The notes under the pieces are model-generated. The model was given only the letters and a program-made list of their open reading frames with translations, ran no database searches and was not told the DNA's origin. 64,000 nucleotides of DNA from Malus domestica (Eukaryota; Streptophyta; Magnoliopsida; Rosales; Rosaceae): the NCBI RefSeq assembly GCF_042453785.1, contig NC_091661.1:28635501-28699500 (forward strand), given 5' to 3'. A program made the position numbers and the translations under genes. Position 1 is the first letter of the stretch; each line of letters opens with the position of its first letter. This document shows positions 44,101 through 55,049 of the stretch, in pieces.

Positions 44101-45262
44101 ATCCTGCACCGGATTAATTTTAATGTGTGTTTTATTAATGCTCTTTTGAATAAACAAATTTTCTGTAATAGTTAGCATCCTTCCTCTGCTTCTTGCTGTG
44201 ATCTTCTAGCTACTGTCAACCTTAGAACACAAGCGAAACAACGATGTGTAGTGAAAACGTAGATTACGCAAGTTCAAATCACATTGATGTTGTTAATTAG
44301 AAGATTCAGAACTAGATTAGAATAATTTCTTAATTTGCTCAATTTCTATATTGATTCACATGTTTCTGCACTATTTTCATGTCACGACTCACAAGCATTT
44401 TGTAGGAGTTCTGGTAGTTTTTGCGAGAATGACAATTTCAGACATGCACGAAACAAAACAAATTTAAACACGACACGTTATAGGACATGAGATTCACGAT
44501 ATTTGTAGCCGCATAAATATGAAGATTTTATGGTAGGTTATACCTTACCAAAATTTCAACTTGTCCAAAGGATTAAGTGCACTTGATATTCGAGATGTCT
44601 CACTAATTGTGTGAATATTTCAATTCGAATATGTCTCCAGTTATACTCAAGTTTTTCTCCGAACTGTTTGAGTACAATTTGGATCAAATTCAATACCGTC
44701 ATGAACAGCTTACAAACTAAACTCAAGAAATGGGATTACCAATTTACCAGCATTAACCTTTTTGTTTCTTTTGACGAAAAAAAAAAAAATTTAATGCTGG
44801 CGGGACGTGGGCCTATTTGGACTCATTCTGATGGGCCTTCTAAAAATTTAAAACCAGGCTAGTCCAATTCGTATTTGAATTTCCCAATACGTTGAAGAAT
44901 TATTTTAGGATGATGTTATCCAAACACTCATTTCTTCCTTTCATACACTTCTTTTGATTTTAGGCAATCGAATCAAATAAATTGAAGAAGATCAAATGAC
45001 AAAATTAATAAAAATATGTGAGAGGTAAAAAATATGTGTAAATAGCACTACCCTTATTTTATTACTAGCTTCTTTCTTTTGCATTTGATTTTTTTTGGAT
45101 ACTTTATTCTTTCTTTTTTTAAATTGGCTTAATTTTATATTTAGAATAAATTCAACAAAAAAAAAACTATTAACTTCTCAATAAGAAGCGGTTATTTCTT
45201 TTTAATTTTTTAATTACTAAATTGTTATTTAAAATTTACTAGAATATGCTACGTACAAACTG
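44101..45262. other. Intergenic downstream of the subtilase
   Basis: AT-rich; the only recognisable element is a family B MITE at 44908-45053. Confidence 0.45.
44908..45053. mobile_element. hAT-type MITE, family B, copy 3 (diverged)
   Basis: 146 bp, degraded relative of the 25302 copy, with a perfect 8-bp duplication TTATTTTA (44900-44907 and 45054-45061). Confidence 0.8.
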
Positions 45263-45942
45263 TCACTTGTTGTGGTCTATTTTTATCTGACAGAGAGACT
45301 AAGGCCGTCGGCAGAGAAAGAGAGGAGAGATGTGTGTTTGTAGAATTGTAGGGGAATGTATGTGTTGTTATCCCTCCTACATTGTGCCTTTATTTATAGT
45401 AGTAAATGGAGAGAAGATATTCCTTCTCCTCCAAGTAATACAAGTTGTAATAGGAAAGGATAACTAGAATCAAATCTAATATAGGATTTACACAATCATA
45501 CTTATTCTAGGAATGTTTACAACACTCCCCATTGAGTGTGCAAATACTTAAGGTAGATTCAGCATCATGCAAAAGTTGAGAAAGTCGACTCGTCGACATT
45601 GATTCAAAGGAACAACGCTTATTCTCAATAAGGTAGGAACTTGCATAAGTAGTAAGTGTCACTAAAAAAACCCTAAGGCTATGGCAAAAACCCGAGTAGG
45701 GACAAAATTCATAGTCTAAGGAAAAATGCGTGAGAAATGCAAAGTCAAAAGAAATGTCTACAGGACGTCATCAGGGATATGACCAGCCCAAGGTGGGTGC
45801 CTCGTTAAAACCTAGTTAGGTAGCAAAAACCCAGTGGGAAAAATGCTTCTAATCGTAGGGAAAAAGAGTACATTAAGATCAAGCAAGTATCCAGAAGATA
45901 CTCCCCCTAAGTTTGACATAATTCCAAAGAGAAATAGCAAAG

Positions 45943-47369
45943 TTACAACTCAGAAAGTTTATGCATACCAATTCCATGAGCAAGCTTCTGAAACGTCGCC
46001 TTCGGTAGTGATTTGGTGAAGAGGTCGGCCAGATTGTCTTGTGATCGGATTTGCATGACTTCAATCTTCTGATGTTCTTGTTGTTGATGTGTAAAGAAGA
46101 ACTTCGGCGCAATATGCTTGGTGTTGTCTCCTTTGATGTAACCCTTCTTGAGCTGTTCGATGCAAGCTGCGTTGTCTTCAAAAATCGTCATCGCGGCATT
46201 AACGGCATGATGAAGATCACAGGAGCTTCGAATATGACCCACTACTACTCTCAACCAAAAGCATTCCCGAGTTGCTTCATGTAAGGCGAGAATTTCAGCA
46301 TGGTTAGACGAAGTGGCAACTAAGGTCTGTTTAGTTGACCTCCAAGATATTGTGGTGCCTCCAACGGTAAAGACATAACCCGTTTGAGAACGCGTCTTGT
46401 GGATCAGATAAGTATCCAGCGTCGGCATAACCAACAAGGCGAGAATCAACCCGACGAGCATAGGGTGCGGCATCACTCGAGGATTCGTAGGGATAGAATA
46501 AGCCCAAATCCGTAGTACCCTTAAGGTAACGGAAGATGTCTTTCACGCCAGTCCAATGTCTGCGTGTTGGTGCATTAATGTATCTTGCCAAAAGATTAAC
46601 AGCGAAGGAGATGTCGGGTCTAGTGCATTGAGCTAAGTACAATAAAGCGCTTATCGCACTTAGATAAGGAACTTCAGGTTCTAGAATCTCTTCATCATCC
46701 TCCTTCGGACGGAAGGGATCTCGCTTTGCATCTAGCGTACGAACGACCATAGGAGTACTCGAAGACTTCGCTTTATCCTCATTAAAACGGCGCAACACCT
46801 TTTGGGTGTAGTTCGATTGATGTACTAAGATTTCATCCGAACAATGCTCTATCTCGAGACCGAGACAGTATCGAGTCTTACCTAGATCTTTCATCTCAAA
46901 TTCCGAGTTCAGGTGCGAAGCAGTTCTCGCTAGCTCTTCAGGAGTTCCGATGAGATTCATGTCATCGACATATACTGCAACAATCGCAAATCCGGAATGT
47001 GACTTCTTAATGAACACACAAGGGCATAGTTCGTTGTTCACATATCCCTGACTAGTCAAATACTCACTCAAACGGTTATACCACATTCTTCCGGATTGTT
47101 TCAAACCGTATAGTGAACGCCTCAGCCGAATTGAGAGCGTGTTCCGGGGTTTGGACATATTTGAACCAGTCAATGTAAGTCATTCGGGAACTTTCATATA
47201 AATTTCCGTATCAAGATCCCCATAGAGATACGCGGTTACTACGTCCATCAGCTGCATATCCAGTTTTTCGGAAACTACCAAACTGATAAGGTATCGAAAA
47301 GTAATCACATCCATAACGGGTGAGTAAGTTTCGTCATAGTCAATCCCGGGGCGTTGTGAGAAACCTTGT
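45943..47369 (-). pseudogene. Copia reverse transcriptase/RNase H remnant
   Basis: The minus strand reads RT from about 47369 (FSQRPGIDYDETYSPVMDVITFR, given here as separate blocks FSQRPGIDY, DETYSPVMD, VITFRYLISL), with a stop near 47180, then IRLRRSLYGLKQSGRMWYN, the catalytic AVYVDDMN, YLAQCTRPDIS, and RNase H GYADAGYLSDP. There the frame shifts and continues as KTRSQTGYVFTVGG, ATSSNHAEILAL and DNLADLFTKSLP. Broken by at least one stop and one frameshift. Confidence 0.88.
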
Positions 47370-47374
47370 GCTAC

Positions 47375-49109
47375 TAATAAGTCTCATTTTGCATGCATTT
47401 ATATCTACCTTATTGGGCGTCTTTGTGATGTTTTTTTTATTAAGCTAGTTGCATTTTACATTATTTGGTGTTAGTGTGCAGCCAAGTGTGTATTTGGATC
47501 AATGGGAAGGCAAATGAAGTAAAAACATTCCTTTTGGTAGCTGAGCATTATTCCAAATGTGGAGAGGATTCTAGGGAGTTAATTTGAAGTCCAAATGAAG
47601 AATCTAGGAAACATTTGGCTGCTGGAATTTCAGGAAAGGATGTGGAAGTGTTAAGTGGTGAAATTCGGCCATATTGGGTGATTCTAAACAAGGCAAAAAC
47701 ATTGAAGTCAGATTATGTGGTTCTAACACCAAAACATGCATTCACATGCATGTTCACAACCTGGCCGTGCATTCCATTACCTTTCCAGCTCCCTTTTGCA
47801 CCAAGAACATGCACTTCCATTACTTAATTCACATTATGCCATCCCAGCTCCCTCATGCCCATGCCGTGCACTGTCATACCTTTTCCAGATTTGTACAACC
47901 AATTCCAGGTTGTCCATTTCAGCTTTGCAGCCAATACACATGCATGTTCAATTAAAATAGCTATATGCATGCATATACACCTTGTGCCGTGCATCCACCA
48001 CCTCAGAAACTCACTCATTCCAGCTCATTTATGCACTTCCATCTCACATGTGCAATTCCAGCTCCATTCTTAATGATGGCAGTGACATTTCCCTTCTATA
48101 AAAACCGTGCAAACTCACTTCTTTTGGGGGTTCTTCCATTATTTTGGGGGATGATTCACACATTCTAAGCCGCTCCATCTCTGTCCATTTACTCTCCCAT
48201 TTGCAGAGAACATCCAACCTTAAGCCGATCCATTTCCGTTTCATCACACTTGGAGAATCAACACCGAAGGCCACTCTTAAAGGATTTCAGCATCAGTTTT
48301 GCTTCAAGGGTTTCTTTTTATTAATTCTATGTTCACTCATGTTATTTATTATTATGTCCAACCTTTTGTAAACATGAAGTGTAACTAATCTCTCTCTAGG
48401 GATTCGATGTAGCCTTGCAAGATTGCTATGTAGTTAATTCAGAATTCTCAGTTAGTCTATCTATTTCTTGTTTCATTCTCTGGTTTAATTGTGACTTAGT
48501 GAGTTGATTTTAATGCTTGATCATCATTTGAGTTAACCATAGGTTGTTTAGCCAAGATTAAAGCACACATCATGCATAATCTTGGTGGATATGTGAATGA
48601 ATGAAGGGAATGTTTTGCAAACATCCTGCCGAGTGCTCCCTTGGGTTTTATGAAAGTTTCTTGTGCATTACATGTTCTTGATTAGGAACCAAAGTTGCAC
48701 ATCACAATTAGGTTCATGATTAGAGACATTTGATCAAATCCACACATCATATGGTTGATCATATCCATGTGAAACAAACTCAAGAAATAGGTAGATGACT
48801 GAGTATAAACTGATTTAACAAACATGGCCTTAGGTTAGCAATGGTAAAATCGAATCCCTAGCTTCATTTCCATTGGTACTATTCCATTCTATTAGTTGTT
48901 GATTCATTTATTTGTGTTCACTTCATTTTCTTATGTTTTTAAGTTACAACTACAAAATCTGCCTACATTGATTAGTTTTATTTCTCTAATAGGAGCTTTT
49001 GCAAAACAAGTGGTTATATAAGATCAATTAGTCTCTGTGGATTCGACACCCTTACTTGTGCCATTATACTAAACATATTCTAGCCCTAGCAAGGAATAAA
49101 ACATCAACA
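47375..49109 (+). mobile_element. Solo LTR, 1735 bp, nested in the copia RT
   Basis: Perfect 5-bp duplication GCTAC at 47370-47374 and 49110-49114. Removing it rejoins the copia RT frame (KAHLVA, then QGFSQ-type sequence). Ends are TAATAAG and ATCAACA: a TG...CA pair with one TG-to-TA change. A promoter-like CTATAAAAA box lies at 48096-48104. The 3' part has GTGGATTCGACACCC, a word I associate with plant Ty3-gypsy LTRs. No coding sequence inside. Confidence 0.85.
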
Positions 49110-49114
49110 GCTAC

Positions 49115-50176
49115 AAGATGAGCTTTGTAACGCACAATTTCATTCTTCTCATTACGCTTCCGAACGAAAACCCACTTGGTACGTATGACCAACGATCGAG
49201 CAATCATTTGTAAACGCTTAATGAAAGCCTCTGCCAGGCCGTTCTGGGTGTGAACATGGGGTACATGATGTTCAACTTCAACCCCAACCGACATGCAATA
49301 GTCATCAAAAGTTTTAGATGTGAATTCTCCAGCATTATCTAATCGAATAGATTTGATCGGATAATCAGGGTGGTGAGCCTTGAGCTTGATAACCTGAGCC
49401 AACAGTTTAGAGAATGCAGCGTTCATTGTGGACAATAAGCACACGTGTGACCAACGTGTAGAAGCGTCAACCAAAACCATAAAATATCTAAATGGTCCGC
49501 AGGGAGGTTGAATCGGTCCACAAATGTCCTCCTGAATCCGTTGTAGAAAAATGGAAGGATTCGAACAAATCTTGTCATAAGAAGGCTTAGTAATAAGCTT
49601 TCCCATAGAACATGTTTGACATGCAATTTCATGGATCGAACCTAAGCTTCGGGTTAGTGGATGCCCGTGTGAAGTTTTGAGGATACGGCGCATCACTATT
49701 CGTCCAGGATGTCCCAAACGATCATGCCAAAGTGTAATTTCGTGCGCGGTCCCTGTGGTAGGGCCGGCCACATAATGGCATTCTATGGGGCATATGGTCG
49801 TAGTATACAGACCACTCGGGTTACGCTCCATCTTCTCTAGAATACGCTTCTGGCCATATTCGTAGGAAGTTACGCACAGAAATTCAACTCCGTTTTCTAC
49901 GTGGGTTTCAGCGTGGTAATGGTTATCTCTAATGTCCTTGAAACTTAGTAACGTTCTTCCGGAACGTGGAGAATAGAGTGCCTCAGCAATGGTCAAGATT
50001 GTACCATTGGACAACATTATACGTGCCTTACCGTATCCTTCAATCAGGTTGGATGGGCCTGAGAGGGTTGTCAGAGGTGCATTCTTAGGTACGAAGTTAG
50101 TGAAATAGATGCGTTCACGCAAAACAGTATGTGTGGTTGCACTATCTGCCAGACAACTAACTTTCCCACTAGTCAT
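49115..50176 (-). pseudogene. Copia protease-integrase remnant fused to RT by deletion
   Basis: From the Met at 50176 the minus strand reads protease (CLADSATTHTV), then integrase with WHDRLGHPG and CQTCSMGK (zinc domain), DICGPIQPP, IRLDNAGEF and NGLAEAFIKRLQ. It then jumps directly to RTKWVFVRKRNEKNE of RT. The integrase C-terminus and the start of RT are missing, in frame, so an internal deletion fused the two. Confidence 0.87.
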
Positions 50177-50423
50177 ACCTAGAATGAAAAATTAATTTGA
50201 ATCGGTCACATGCATAAAAGTTTATAAAAACAAGTATCAATTCAAAATAATTTCATTTATTAAAAAAAAACTTAATATCCAAAATAAACCGCCAACTAAT
50301 AATCCAAAACATAAAGGAAAATTGTTCAAAATCAACCAAAAAACAAGTTGGGGTTCGGCCACTAGGTGGAATTCGGCCCCAATTGTCTTATTTTAACTGA
50401 AAAATAAGTCTATGTCTAAGATT

Positions 50424-50748
50424 CTAATCTTCCATAGGAGTGGTATCCTCCTGAAAGTCAGAAACCTCCATCTTTGTAGTCTCCGGTGCGTCCACTTGCA
50501 TGAAGTTTGATTCAAACTTCTTACGACGAGAATGATATTCATCTACAACCTTCTTGGGAGCACGGCAAACACGGGACCAATGGTCCTTTGAACCACAACG
50601 ATAGCATATATCGTCATTCATTGTGGAAGGTGCTTTGCCCTTATTCTTGAAGTTCGGGCCCTTAGGAGCGAGGTTTGGGCGCTTCGGGGCTTTGTTTCCT
50701 CCCAGAGACCTCCAAAGCGGTGAAGTCGAGTTTGTTCAAATTCGACAT
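50424..50748 (-). pseudogene. Copia gag remnant with zinc knuckle
   Basis: The ATG at 50748 (minus) starts SNLNKLDFTALEVSG, the usual gag start of this lineage. Most of gag is then missing and a second frame resumes before the zinc knuckle CYRCGSKDHWSRVC (C-X2-C-X4-H-X4-C). Confidence 0.82.
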
Positions 50749-52591
50749 GTTCCTATCACAAAATAGATGGACAAGATGTGGTTAGTGTAATGGAGAAAAA
50801 TCAATCCATTCACATAGGAGTAGAACATACAGGTTCTAATAGACATGTATTGGTTTAATTTCGCATGAAAAACTTCGGGTTTCATGGGTGATATGTTTAA
50901 GTGAAAACTTCAGGTTTTCAAATAAGGCATGTTTATAAGAAACTTCGGGTTTCAAAGTAATTATGAACTAAAGGTTCATATATTCCTGCAGGCAAACACA
51001 AATATATATGCAAACAAATATGCAACAAATATTGTATGCAAAAATATTGTATAATGATAATTGAATGAATGTTATTTTGGTCTTCGAGGCCAAATTAAAG
51101 TGTGGGTGAAAATATAAAAACCCATATTATTTAAAAAAAATATATATTAAATAATAAAATCTCGGGGCCTAAAAATATAGGCCGAGAACCCTCGGGTGGG
51201 GCTACAGGCCCACGGGGAGAGCAGGGGGTTGGGCTGCTGCGGGCAGACCCCCCAAAACATATTTTTTTCACAAAGGGCTGCATCAAGCAGGCCCAAAAGA
51301 AAACTAAAAAAATCTTTTTTTTTTCTTCAGACTGGGCCGCTGAAAGCGAGCCCAGAAACAAACAAAATTTGTGTTTTTTTTTCGCGCGGGCCGCTTTAGG
51401 CTGGCCCAAAAAAAAATCTCTTTTTTTTCGTACGGGCCAAGAGGCTGGAGCCTACTAGGGCTCGGGTTGCAGGTAGCAGACACCCCAGCGACGCTGGGTG
51501 TGCTTGGCCGAGGAAAAAGGCCGGAAAAACTAGGACGACGCCACTGCAGGTGGTTGTCCTTGGTGTGTGCAAGCCATGGTTCGTCGGAGAACCAAGTATC
51601 TATCGACGGAGATGAAATGTCGACATGATATCAAAACCCTACAAATTGAAATCGAATTTTCAAAAAATTATGACGAGATTCCGTTGAATCTCAGTTCAAT
51701 TGTCGACATGGGACGACTTCAGGTCGTCGAGAATATGAACCAAAGGTTCAAGGCTGTGGCTGCAGGCCATGCCATGGTCGGGGGACACCAGGAAGGGTGT
51801 CAGGATTTTGGGTTGGGGGTTTGGCTTTGTGGGTTTTTTCTGGGAACAAGGAGAGCTGCATGCTCTCTGCTTGCGTGGAGACCCCATCTGCAGGATGGTG
51901 GTCACGGGTTCTAAAGAACCGAGGTCCCAATCGCAAAAAAAAAATGTTTTTTTTTTCAATTCAATTATATTATATGCATGTATAATTTTAATGAATCACA
52001 TATTTACGTTGATGCATATGCAAATAATAGTTTCAATGCATGTACATATGTAAGATTCAATTCATGACAAATATCAAATTCACATAATTGTAGCAATTTT
52101 GGTTATGAAGCATACACAATTTATGTAGAATCTAAAATACGTAAAACGTAAAGTTGGGTCATGCATCATGGTGAATGTTCATGCTATCAGGGCTTACAAA
52201 ATATCGAGTTAAAAACCGTTGTTTGGAAAGAACCTGATTGCGTGATGATATGGATGAACTGGTTTGATGCAGAAAAAAAATCTCCAACGTCAGATTCCTA
52301 AGCGCAGCGGTAGGAGCGTGCTGATAACGTGTTGTGGTCTATTTTTATCTGACAGAGAGACTAGGGCCGGCGGCAGAGAAAGAGAGGAGAGATGTGTGTT
52401 TGTAGAATTGTAGGGGAATGTATATGTTGTTATCCCTCCTACATTGTGCCTTTATTTATAGTAGTAAAGGGAGAGAATATATTCCTTCTCCTCCAAGTAA
52501 TACAAGTTGTAATAGGAAATGATAACTAAAATCAAATCTAATCTAGGATTTACACAATCATACTTATTCTAGGAATGTTTACAACATCACT

Positions 52592-53046
52592 TAATTTTTT
52601 GTTTTTGTTTTTAAAGTTAAAGCAGAGCAGCAAGAGAGTGAGAGATAACGTAAGAGTGAGGAGAGAGAGTATTATTTTTTTATTTTTTAAAATAGATATG
52701 TTAAAATTACCTATAAGTGGGGTTTGAATTAAAAATAACAAAATTTTGTTTTGTAAAATTACGTTATTGCCTTTAACGTTTTTATTGTAATAATAATTTT
52801 TTCATCTTCTTTTAATTGACAAAGATAATTCTATTAATATGTAGTTTAGTTAAGATAAACAAAAAACCTTTTTGGCATAAGTGATGTTCCAACAAAGTTT
52901 ATTATTATTTTTCTTTTTTTTCTTTCCGTTTTTCTTCTTATTTTTTTTGCTAATTTTCCTGGTTCGTTTAATTTTTTTTACAAAAATACCCTGTGACACC
53001 TTGTGACTTTAAAGTAAAGTTCTGGCTTCCTAATGACAAAAATAAC
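52592..53046. other. AT-rich spacer
   Basis: No gene or repeat recognised. Confidence 0.4.
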
Positions 53047-53202
53047 TTTTTTAACAAACGATATTATTTGTACTAAGAGAAAGGGTGAGCTAAGCCTTAC
53101 AATGACCTAGCAATAATGTGGTTCAAATTCACCTTTAGCGATAATTGAAACTAAAAATTAGAAGTGAAAATGAATACTATTAGACCAGAATATTAAGTGG
53201 TA
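53047..53202 (-). mobile_element. tRNA-derived SINE (same family as 24367)
   Basis: On the minus strand it starts CCACTTAATATTCTGGTC, keeps TTGAACCACATTATTGCTAG and the 3' AATAATATCGTTTGTT block, and ends in an A run (plus-strand T run at 53047-53052). The B box is decayed and target duplications are not clear. Confidence 0.75.
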
Positions 53203-53602
53203 ACAGTGAAGATAAATTAGTAATATTATTATTTTTATGTACAAACCTAGTAGAAAGAAACTCATTAACTTCCCGAACATTTTTCAGAGTATTCTCTCTT
53301 TCCAATTTTATAGAATTACATTTTTTTTTTTTGAGATGGTGCTAGGAAACCACCTAGTAAAAAGAAACTTATTTTCGTTGACTCATTTGACTCTCCGACG
53401 ATTTTACAGAGTTTTTTTCTTTCAAATTTTATAGAATTATATATTTTTAATAATGTTAAGGAAATCAAAAATTTAAATCAAATTTACAAGTTAAATAATA
53501 TTTCACCAATTAAAAACATCACGTTAATCGACATTCAATGAATAATCTAATCTCTACTAATTAATAAAACTTTTTTTGTCAACCAAAAGAGGGTGAAAAG
53601 AC
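53203..53602. other. AT-rich spacer
   Basis: No gene or repeat recognised. Confidence 0.4.
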
Positions 53603-53607
53603 AAATT

Positions 53608-54242
53608 TGTCACATCCTGGCCCGGGTCCACCACTTTCCGGGCCCGTTCCACCATCGTAGTACGATATTGTCTGCTCTGGGCTTACCATTCCCTCACGGT
53701 TTTGTTTTTGGGAACTCACGAGCAACTTTCTAGTGGGTCATCCATCCTGAGAGTGCTCTGACCTCCTTCTCGCTTAACTTCAGAGTTCCTATGGAAACCG
53801 AAGCTAGTGAGCTCCCAAAAAGCCTCGTGCTAGGTAGAGATGAGAATATACATTTAAAGATCACTCCCCTGGGCGATGTGGGATGTTACAATCGACCCCC
53901 TTAGGGGCCTGACGTCCTCGTTGACACACTTCCGGCCAGAGATTGGCTCTGAAACCATTTGTCACATCCCGGCCCGGGTCCACCACTTCACGGACCCGTT
54001 CCACCACCGTAGCATGATATTGTCCGCTTTGGGCTTACCATTCCCTCACGATTTTGTTTTTGGAAACTCACGAGCAACTTCCCAGTGGGTCACCCATCCT
54101 GGGAGTGCTCTAGCCTCCTTCTCGCTTAATTTCAGAGTTCATACGGAACTCGAAGCCAGTGAGCTCCCAAAAGGTCTCATGCTAGGTAGGGATGAGAATA
54201 TACATTTAAGGATCACTCTCCTGGGCGAAGTGGGATATTACA
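53608..54242 (-). mobile_element. Cassandra-type TRIM retrotransposon with 5S rRNA-like LTRs
   Basis: Two 283-bp LTRs (53608-53890 and 53960-54242), TGTCACATC...TTACA, flank a 69-bp interior. On the minus strand the interior begins with TGGTTTCAGAGCCA, a near-perfect tRNA-iMet primer-binding site, and ends with a purine run, AAGGGGGTCGA. The interior encodes no protein. The LTRs contain a 5S rRNA-like block on the minus strand: AACTCTGAAATTAAGCG, then CCCAGGATGGGTGACC and CTGGGAAGTTGCTCGTG, matching 5S positions that hold the internal promoter. This is diagnostic of Cassandra TRIMs. A target duplication of 4-5 bp (AATT/AAATT) is compatible. Confidence 0.92.
54060..54190 (-). repeat. 5S rRNA-like segment in the Cassandra 5' LTR
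   Basis: The TTAAGCG, GGATGGGTGACC and TGGGAAGT words lie in 5S order on the minus strand; the partner LTR has them at about 53708-53840. This is part of a retroelement, not a 5S gene. Confidence 0.8.
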
Positions 54243-55049
54243 AATTAGTCTTCTATCACAAAAAAAAAATGATGGTCAATAATGTAATTTCACAAGTCCA
54301 AATTTTACTTTTTTTTATTGAAGTTTCACCTACGAGTGATGTTAAAATACCTCTAATATTTATATAAAAAAAACCAAAAAAAAAAAAACCTCCCACTCCT
54401 CCACGTTCTCTCTCTCTCTTCCTCTTTCTCCTTCTCATTTTCTAAAAAAAAATGTGTTCAAATACACAAAATGTGTAGGCAAATACTAGCCATCTATAAC
54501 TACAACTTAATTTATAAATTTAACTTAAAAAATTTAGTTTTCTTAAAATTACATTTTTTTTTTGTTGTTTTAATATTTCATTAAAACAAACAAAAAAATC
54601 ACAACGGAAACGAAACAAGCCCCCAAAAACAGAGATTAGGCCCAAACAGAAACAAAGCTCAAAGAAGAAGAAAACCCTAGCAGCAGAGAAACTGTTGAAG
54701 TCGTCGTCCCCATCGCCGCACTGCTGAGCCAAACGGATGAACGGCCGCAGGGATCCAGAAGAAGATAAGGTCAAGCAAAAAACCTCCCAACACAGAACCT
54801 CCAACAGATGCACGAGATAAACCAAAAGACAGCCCAAAAAGTGCAGGACACGAATGCTCCATCATCCTCCACGAACCCAACATCGCCGCACCGGTGAGCC
54901 AAACAGAATCATATCTTTGGGTACAATTTTTCCAGCCAATCGTTTAACTCCCAACTCCAAAAGCTGACGCTCAATCGGCCATTTCAGCTTTTACGTTGCA
55001 TTAGGCGAGTCGGTAGCTGACCATCTGCTGTGGATATTGTCCCTGTCAG
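54243..55049. other. 5' flank of the TNL gene
   Basis: No separate gene. AG-rich leader-like sequence lies at 54590-54700. Open frames on the minus strand here show no family resemblance. Confidence 0.4.

Larger units (their letters stand above)
45268..52586 (-). mobile_element. Ty1-copia LTR retrotransposon, internally deleted, minus strand
   Basis: LTRs 45268-45524 and 52330-52586, each 257 bp, TGTTGTGG...TTTACAACA, with about 8 differences. Perfect duplication TCACT (45263-45267, 52587-52591). The genes lie on the minus strand, so the right LTR is the 5' one. Next to it, on the minus strand, is CGTTATCAGCACG, a variant primer-binding site. A GGGGAG polypurine tract abuts the left LTR. Remnants of gag, protease-integrase and RT-RNase H are present, but much of gag and the integrase-RT junction are deleted. 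A 1735-bp solo LTR (47375-49109) splits RT. Gag and integrase blocks resemble the Ale/Retrofit-like lineage, from memory. Confidence 0.93.

Noticed and set aside
47615-48371. Several open frames of 60-90 codons
   Set aside because: They lie within the 1735-bp solo LTR and have low-complexity, unrelated translations.
51131-51959. Open frames in the GC-rich block of the minus-strand copia element
   Set aside because: This is the leader region between the 5' LTR and gag; the frames overlap on both strands without family resemblance.
54060-54190. 5S rRNA gene
   Set aside because: Only part of 5S is present, inside duplicated LTRs with a primer-binding site between them.
53876-54367. 163-codon plus-strand frame
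   Set aside because: It runs antisense through the Cassandra LTR; no protein family resemblance.
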